A stretch of DNA of 64,000 nt, from NCBI RefSeq assembly GCF_023283825.1, contig NZ_JAKILD010000010.1:1-64000 (forward strand), in the 5' to 3' direction. Origin of the DNA: Shewanella olleyana. GTDB lineage: Bacteria > Pseudomonadota > Gammaproteobacteria > Enterobacterales > Shewanellaceae. A program made the position numbers and the translations under genes. Shown here piece after piece: positions 58,943 to 64,000 of the stretch (the stretch's first letter is position 1; each line of letters begins with the position of its first letter). The notes beneath the pieces were generated by a model. It made no database searches and had not been told where the DNA came from. It saw only the letters and a program-made list of their open reading frames with translations.

Positions 58943-58972
58943 AAAGGGAAAGCATCTGCTTTCCCTTTTTTT
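58943..58972 (+). terminator. Terminator after fadE
   Basis: AAAGGGAAAGCA and TGCTTTCCCTTT form a 10-12-bp stem followed by a T-run, 22 bases after the fadE stop. Confidence 0.9.
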
Positions 58973-59020
58973 GCGCCGAATCTTTGTTGTTTCAACGTCT
59001 ATTATTTTAATCTTATTTAT

Positions 59021-59065
59021 CTTGAGCATTAGTCACTTGAGCTTTAGTTACTTGAACTTAAGTTA
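59021..59065 (-). repeat. 15-bp tandem repeat containing a stop codon
   Basis: Three 15-bp units lie at the end of the gene finishing at 59063: cttgagcattagtca, cttgagctttagtta, cttgaacttaagtta on the plus strand. On the minus strand each starts with a TGA or TAA in the gene's frame, so the repeat multiplies the stop codon. Confidence 0.9.
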
Positions 59066-59398
59066 CTTTAATCTTAGCGCCCAATTCCCATTATGTTGAG
59101 CCTCACACTTAGCTTCGCTATCAAACAGTACTTGTTTTGATGAAATCGATATCCCCTGCAGACTTAATTTATGAACGATCATTTGGGATATAAACATATC
59201 TTCTTTATTTAGTCTCAATTGAGTTAATTGTGCTTCGTTATCGAACACACATACGACCTTCAACGATTGCGGAAAAGCATTAAAATTTACTATATGGGTT
59301 AACCACTGAAATCCGCTAATCTGTTCAATTAAGACATCACAAACGTCAGTAAGTGACTCTCTAATTTGATTATCAATTTTTTTATCTGACTTTTTCAT
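59063..59398 (-). CDS. Conserved-looking hypothetical protein
   Basis: The protein has 111 residues with AAGAGAA just before the ATG. The sequence is mixed alpha/beta (LTDVCDVLIEQISGFQWLTH, FPQSLKVVCVFDNEAQLTQL, ISISSKQVLFDSEAKC) with no signal or membrane segment, so it is a small cytoplasmic protein. No family is recognised. It stands alone between fadE and the RND genes. Confidence 0.7.
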   Translation of the reverse strand: MKKSDKKIDNQIRESLTDVCDVLIEQISGFQWLTHIVNFNAFPQSLKVVCVFDNEAQLTQLRLNKEDMFISQMIVHKLSLQGISISSKQVLFDSEAKCEAQHNGNWALRLK

Positions 59399-59698
59399 TT
59401 CTCTTAATACTCTATATTAACTAACCTGAGCTCGGGATAACAACTTGCTTTCTAGAGGTTATTTTTACTGATAACAGCGTTAAATTTGTTTGCAATAGGC
59501 CAGCTATTGACGCACAAATTTGCCTTGTTCTAAGCAAAAATATTTCTCTACAATAAGATTGAAAGCAAACATGTAATAATTCAACAGTTTAACTAACTTC
59601 TTATCCCTAGTCAGGTTAACTAGATTTCAATTTAGACTTTAAATTTGCTAACAAGAGTTTCCGTTATGAAATTAACCAAATCAGAAGCCAACAATAAA
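59399..59698. other. 300-bp intergenic region, no gene seen
   Basis: AT-rich leader of the 111-residue gene and region downstream of the RND terminator. No RNA gene or repeat was recognised. Confidence 0.45.
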
Positions 59699-59724
59699 AA
59701 AGCCCGTTTTTGTTAACGGGCTTT
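59699..59724 (-). terminator. Terminator of the RND efflux operon
   Basis: AAAGCCCGTT and AACGGGCTTT form a 10-bp stem. On the minus strand it is followed by a T-run (TTTTTTATTG), about 60 bases after the permease stop. Confidence 0.9.
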
Positions 59725-59782
59725 GAATGAGTAATTAGCTATAACTAGCTCAAGTAGCTAATCATCTAATACATCTTTAACG

Positions 59783-62700
59783 TTAGTTTTGATCCAACTC
59801 TTTCTCAAGTTGCTTGGTAATTGCATCTGGCGAGGTACTATTACGAGCAAATACACTATAAGCAACAGGTATCACTAATAACGTGAAAAAGGTTGCTAGC
59901 AATATTCCTGATAAAACCACAACACCAATAACAAAGCGGGTTTCAGCCCCTGCTCCACTAGACAATACCAGTGGTATAGCCCCCGCTGCTGTGGTGATAC
60001 CTGTCATCAAGATTGGGCGCAAGCGTTGTGATGATGCTTGAATAACTGCATCATCAAAAGCAATACCTTTATCTCGAAGTTGGTTCGCGAATTCAACAAT
60101 CAAAATACCGTTTTTAGCCGCGAGCCCCACCAGCATGATGATGCCAATTTGACTATAAATATTGATACTTTGATCAGTCAACCATAAGCCGATTAATGCA
60201 CCTAAAGTCGCCAGTGGCACAGTTAACATAATCACCATTGGATGCACATAACTTTCAAACTGCGCTGCAAGTACTAAGAACACAATTCCTAAAGCTAATA
60301 TAAATACAAAGTACATTGAATTACCAGAGCTTTGGTAATCTAACGATTGCCCTTTGTAACTGATTACAGCTTCCGCCGGTAAATACGTATCAGCAATATC
60401 GTTGAGATAATCAAGTGCTTCACCTAAGCTATATCCATCAGCTAAGTTAGCCTCAAGGGTAATTGCACGCATTCTGTTATAGCGGTTTAACGAACTAGCA
60501 TCTGCGTATTCTTCAACCGTTACTAAGTTTGATAAAGGAACTAATTCTCCGGTTCTGTCAGAACGTACATAGATGTTTTCAAGATCGGTTGCCGTGTTTT
60601 GATTCTCGCGGTTACCTTCAATAATGACATCGTATTCCTCACCATCTCGCATGAAGGTAGTGACTAAACGCGAGCCTAACATCGATTCAAGTGTTCGGCC
60701 AATGTGCGAAATAGACACGCCCAAATCAGCGGCGCGATCTTTATCAATAGCAACCCTTAATTGCGGTTTTGTTTCTTTGTAATCATGGTCAAGACCTACG
60801 AGCATTTCATTTTCACCCGCTTTTTTAAGCATGATGTCACGCCATGTTGCAAGCTCTTCATAAGTAGGCCCGCCTAAAACAAACTGCACAGGTTTACCCA
60901 CACCACGACCAAATGCTTGGCGCATTATTGGGAATGCACGAACACCGGCTAAATCGGATATACGCCCACGAATGTCGGTTATGATTTCATTTGCTGGCCG
61001 ACGCTCGGCCCAATCTTCAAGTACGATAATCGCCATACCATTTGAAAAATCCGCTGCGGTTCCAAACCCACGAGGCGCACGAATTAACAAACGTTTGATA
61101 TCGCCAGCTTCAACTAACGGCATCAAGCGACCTTCAATCTCATCCATGTATTTTTCAATATATTCAAAGCTCGCGCCCTGTGGTCCATTAACGACCAGGA
61201 ACATAGAACCACGATCTTCCTGCGGCGCAAATTCCTGCGGCACTTTGTTGAGCAAATATCCGCTAACGGTAAATGCAACAACAACTATTAAACCAATGAG
61301 ATAAGGTTGTTTAATCGCTGTATTTAGATTTGATTGATAGATTCGGGTGATAAAATCCATCAACCCATCCACTTTACGCACTAACCATGAAGACTCTCCA
61401 GCGGGTTTTAGTAACTTAGAGCACATCATAGGGCTCAAAGTCAGCGCCACTAAGCTTGAGAACATCACAGCCGCACTCATGGTGACCGCAAACTCTTTAA
61501 ACAGCTTGCCTAGGTCGCCATCGAGGAAACTGATAGGCATAAATACCGCGATAAGCACTAAGGTGGTTGCCACAACAGCAAAAGCCACTTCACGTCCACC
61601 GAGATAAGCGGCTTTTAACGGTGAGTCACCTTGTTCGATACGGCGATGAATATTTTCAAGCATCACAATCGCATCATCAACCACCATACCAATGGCTAAA
61701 ATCATCGCCAGAAGCGTTAGCAAATTAATGGTATACCCAAGGGTATATAAAACAATGAATGTCCCCATAAGCGATACAGGAACCGTTAACGCCGGAATAA
61801 GCATTGCCCTCACACTGCCTAAGAAAAGATAAATCACAATGATCACTAATACCATTGCAATAAACAGCGTTTGATACACTTCTTTAATCGATGCTTCAAT
61901 AAATACTGAGCTATCGTAAGAACGCTTTATCTCCATACCTGCTGGCAGGGTTGGGTTAATTTCATCGACTAATGCATTGGCTGCGCGAGCAACTTCTAAC
62001 GTGTTAGATGTTGATTGCTTAGAGACACCAAGACCAATCATTGATTCGGTGTTACCACGGAACATGATCCGCTCTTCTTCAGAACCGATTTGTACCTTAG
62101 CTACATCGCCCAATCTAACCAAATAACCATCAGCACCTTGGGTTATAACCAAACTGGCAAAATCTTGCTCTGTTCTAAAGCTTCTATCAACACGAACAGT
62201 AAAATGACGTTCTTTCGATTCGATAGAACCTGCAGGTAATTCGACGTTTTCAGAACGAAGCGCAGATTCAACATCAGCCACTGTAAGGTTACGTGATGCT
62301 AATGCTTGACGGTCAATCCAAATACGCATGGCGTAAACTTTACCGCCACCTAAACGAATATTAGCGACACCATCAACGACTGAAAAGCGATCAGTTAAAT
62401 AGCGTCGAGCATAATCGGTTAATTGTAATGTGGTCATTTGATCTGACACCAAATTGAGCCACATGATCACTTCATCACCACCATTAGCTTTTTCAACTTC
62501 TGGTGGATCGGCCTCTTCCGGTAAGTTATCAAGCAGGCCTGAAATTCTATCGCGCACATCATTCGCCGCAGCTTCAATATCTCGCCCTACATCAAATTCT
62601 AATGTGACAGACGAACGTCCATCTCGACTGCTTGAACTAACATGTTTGATGCCTTCAACACCGCTGATCCTATCTTCAATTAATTGGGTAATACGGCTTT

Positions 62701-62878
62701 CAACAACAGAGGCGCTCGCGCCACGATAACGTGTATCAATCGACACCACTGGCGGGTCAATATTCGGGTATTCACGTAATGGTAACTTTTCGAACGAGAC
62801 TAGACCTAAAATAATAATCAGAATACTGATAACAGAGGCTAATACCGGCCTTTTTACAGAAATATCAGTTAAGATCAT
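59783..62878 (-). CDS. RND multidrug efflux permease (HAE1 type)
   Basis: The inner-membrane pump has 1031 residues. It has twelve membrane segments in two halves, each followed by a large periplasmic loop. The start DISVKRPVLASVISILIIILGLVSF, the PNIDPPVVSI loop and the proton-relay block AMILAIGMVVDDAIVMLENIHR (adjacent Asp pair in segment 4) are diagnostic. The second-half LVGLAAKNGILIVEFANQLRD is also present. It exports drugs or similar compounds with an adaptor and an outer-membrane channel. The adaptor gene overlaps its start by 4 bases, and no channel gene is seen in the window. Confidence 0.96.
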   Translation of the reverse strand: MILTDISVKRPVLASVISILIIILGLVSFEKLPLREYPNIDPPVVSIDTRYRGASASVVESRITQLIEDRISGVEGIKHVSSSSRDGRSSVTLEFDVGRDIEAAANDVRDRISGLLDNLPEEADPPEVEKANGGDEVIMWLNLVSDQMTTLQLTDYARRYLTDRFSVVDGVANIRLGGGKVYAMRIWIDRQALASRNLTVADVESALRSENVELPAGSIESKERHFTVRVDRSFRTEQDFASLVITQGADGYLVRLGDVAKVQIGSEEERIMFRGNTESMIGLGVSKQSTSNTLEVARAANALVDEINPTLPAGMEIKRSYDSSVFIEASIKEVYQTLFIAMVLVIIVIYLFLGSVRAMLIPALTVPVSLMGTFIVLYTLGYTINLLTLLAMILAIGMVVDDAIVMLENIHRRIEQGDSPLKAAYLGGREVAFAVVATTLVLIAVFMPISFLDGDLGKLFKEFAVTMSAAVMFSSLVALTLSPMMCSKLLKPAGESSWLVRKVDGLMDFITRIYQSNLNTAIKQPYLIGLIVVVAFTVSGYLLNKVPQEFAPQEDRGSMFLVVNGPQGASFEYIEKYMDEIEGRLMPLVEAGDIKRLLIRAPRGFGTAADFSNGMAIIVLEDWAERRPANEIITDIRGRISDLAGVRAFPIMRQAFGRGVGKPVQFVLGGPTYEELATWRDIMLKKAGENEMLVGLDHDYKETKPQLRVAIDKDRAADLGVSISHIGRTLESMLGSRLVTTFMRDGEEYDVIIEGNRENQNTATDLENIYVRSDRTGELVPLSNLVTVEEYADASSLNRYNRMRAITLEANLADGYSLGEALDYLNDIADTYLPAEAVISYKGQSLDYQSSGNSMYFVFILALGIVFLVLAAQFESYVHPMVIMLTVPLATLGALIGLWLTDQSINIYSQIGIIMLVGLAAKNGILIVEFANQLRDKGIAFDDAVIQASSQRLRPILMTGITTAAGAIPLVLSSGAGAETRFVIGVVVLSGILLATFFTLLVIPVAYSVFARNSTSPDAITKQLEKELDQN

Positions 62879-63957
62879 GCGGCATTCTCCGAACCTGCTA
62901 CATTTGCAAAATTGAACGCTTCAGCAGTTTCTGATCTAACTACATCACCCGGCCTTACTTTTAATAAACCGCGGATAATCACTGGCGTACCAATTTCCAC
63001 ACCATCAATGATTTCAACCCAACCTCTATTACGAATACCTAACGTGACAGAATGTTGTTCAACAACATTTTCATCATTAACAGTGTAAACATACTGCTTA
63101 GATTGAATTGGGATAATGGCTGATTCTGGTAATAAAAGTGTTTCTCGATTTTGCTTAATTAATTTCACCTTCATCAGCATCCCGGGCAGTAAAGCAGCAT
63201 CAGCATTGTCAATAATAGCTCTGACAATAACCGCTCGGGTCGATGGGTTAACTCGGCTATCAATTGAAGTTACAACACCTTTAAAAATACGGTCTGGAAA
63301 AGCAATCGCTTTAGATTCGACACTTTTGCCTAATTGCAGCTCTTGAATAAAACGCTCTGGCACTGAAAAGTCTAATTTAATCTTACTGACATCGTCTAAG
63401 GTGGTAATCTGGGTTCCCGGAGAAACGAGTGAGCCAACACTAACCTGCTTAAGACCTAAGCGACCCGAAAATGGCGCATGGATTGCTCTATCTTCTAAAG
63501 CTGCTTTTGCTTGCTCTAATTCAGCTCGAGTTGTGTCGATTAAAGTTTGTAGTCTATCTCGTTCAAGTTCAGCAACAGTTTTACTAGTGACGAGACTTCT
63601 AATTCGGTCAAGTTCACGTAAATGATCTTTTACTTTCACTTCGGCAGCTTGTACCTTGGCACGTTGCTCACGATTACGAAGTTGAACTAGCAGATCACCT
63701 TTGTTGACGATGTCACCGTCATTAAAGTTAATTGCATTAACTTGCTCAGTAACTTTAGGTGTGATGGTAATAGATTCAAAAGCTTTATTGGTACCAATCG
63801 CTTCAACTTCATCACGAACAGGTAGCATGGCAACTTTTGCGACTACAACATTTGGAATTGGCTTAACACGTTCTTTGGTGTTACTAGGAGATAACGTCGA
63901 TTGATAACCAAACCAAGCGAGACCTAATGCAACGAGTAATATAATTATTTTTTTCAT
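62875..63957 (-). CDS. RND periplasmic adaptor (membrane fusion protein)
   Basis: About 360 residues from the ATG at 63957 (product begins KKIIILLVALGLAWFGYQ, an N-terminal anchor). An upstream in-frame start at 63987 adds a non-hydrophobic extension and is less likely. The lipoyl/barrel-sandwich part (FNDGDIVNKGDLLVQL, and APFSGRLGLKQVSVGSLVSPGTQI) brackets a coiled-coil hairpin (KVQAAEVKVKDHLRELDRI). It links the permease to an outer-membrane channel. The permease start overlaps its stop by 4 bases. Confidence 0.94.
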   Translation of the reverse strand: MKKIIILLVALGLAWFGYQSTLSPSNTKERVKPIPNVVVAKVAMLPVRDEVEAIGTNKAFESITITPKVTEQVNAINFNDGDIVNKGDLLVQLRNREQRAKVQAAEVKVKDHLRELDRIRSLVTSKTVAELERDRLQTLIDTTRAELEQAKAALEDRAIHAPFSGRLGLKQVSVGSLVSPGTQITTLDDVSKIKLDFSVPERFIQELQLGKSVESKAIAFPDRIFKGVVTSIDSRVNPSTRAVIVRAIIDNADAALLPGMLMKVKLIKQNRETLLLPESAIIPIQSKQYVYTVNDENVVEQHSVTLGIRNRGWVEIIDGVEIGTPVIIRGLLKVRPGDVVRSETAEAFNFANVAGSENAA

Positions 63958-64000
63958 CGGAATTCCGTTCGTCAAACTCATATACAAAATGTTAAAAGGG

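Overview
The window reads as a gammaproteobacterial chromosome of the Shewanella type. The evidence is the gene content and order (ruvBAC-yebC-aspS, cmoAB followed by an ATP-grasp/7TM-transglutaminase operon, thiC-thiDE-thiF-thiS-thiG-thiH behind a TPP riboswitch, a FadE-type acyl-CoA dehydrogenase with FadR- and PsrA-like sites) and the AT-rich base composition. This assignment comes from gene content alone, since no rRNA or tRNA was seen.  The window falls into two halves. Positions 1 to about 19300 are an accessory region. From the left it holds: the 5' 1319 codons of a giant STAND-type ATPase whose C-terminal sensor is built from near-identical 138-bp (46-residue) TPR units; a 5'-truncated metallophosphoesterase; a one-gene cassette bracketed by an exact 11-bp inverted pair (GTTATATGCAT / ATGCATATAAC); an IS91-type element (HUH transposase plus a tyrosine recombinase broken by two in-frame stops); a two-gene cassette between an attC-like site and a degenerate group II intron on the opposite strand; a small regulator/winged-helix/DEAH-helicase locus with tandem palindromic operators; and, on the minus strand, an array of attC-like sites with a lipoprotein, a small protein, a broken lipoprotein and an M43-type metalloprotease. 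Beyond these lie a secreted SH3-ComEC-like hydrolase, a umuD interrupted by a nonsense codon under an intact SOS box, and a CsrA paralogue. I interpret much of positions 5260-16940 as integron gene cassettes without a visible integron integrase, mixed with other mobile-element debris. Several genes here are visibly broken.  Positions 19850 to 64000 are core-like and mostly intact. They hold a haem-binding streptogramin-lyase-like protein, a 27-residue YnhF-like membrane peptide, gloA, a TonB-dependent receptor, Holliday-junction processing and tRNA charging genes, a large periplasmic-sensing diguanylate cyclase, the cmoAB wobble-uridine modification pair, an operon for a probable peptide/amidoligase modification system, a LysR regulator, an SprA-like protein, the thiamine operon, a TrhA/hemolysin III protein, an alkyltransferase-like protein, a DUF3108 protein, a YafJ-type amidotransferase, fadE, and an RND efflux pair running off the right edge.  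A recurrent feature of the core half is short tandem repeats with periods of 12-15 bp. They lie at the 3' ends or stop codons of four genes (near 36081, 47255, 51549 and 59021) and in one intergenic space (53059).  The strongest candidates for something undescribed are the hypervariable TPR ATPase (1-3959), the helicase locus (11853-14143), and the two-gene cassette carrying a pPIWI-associated-nuclease-like protein with a group II intron apparently sitting in its attC (8620-10652).
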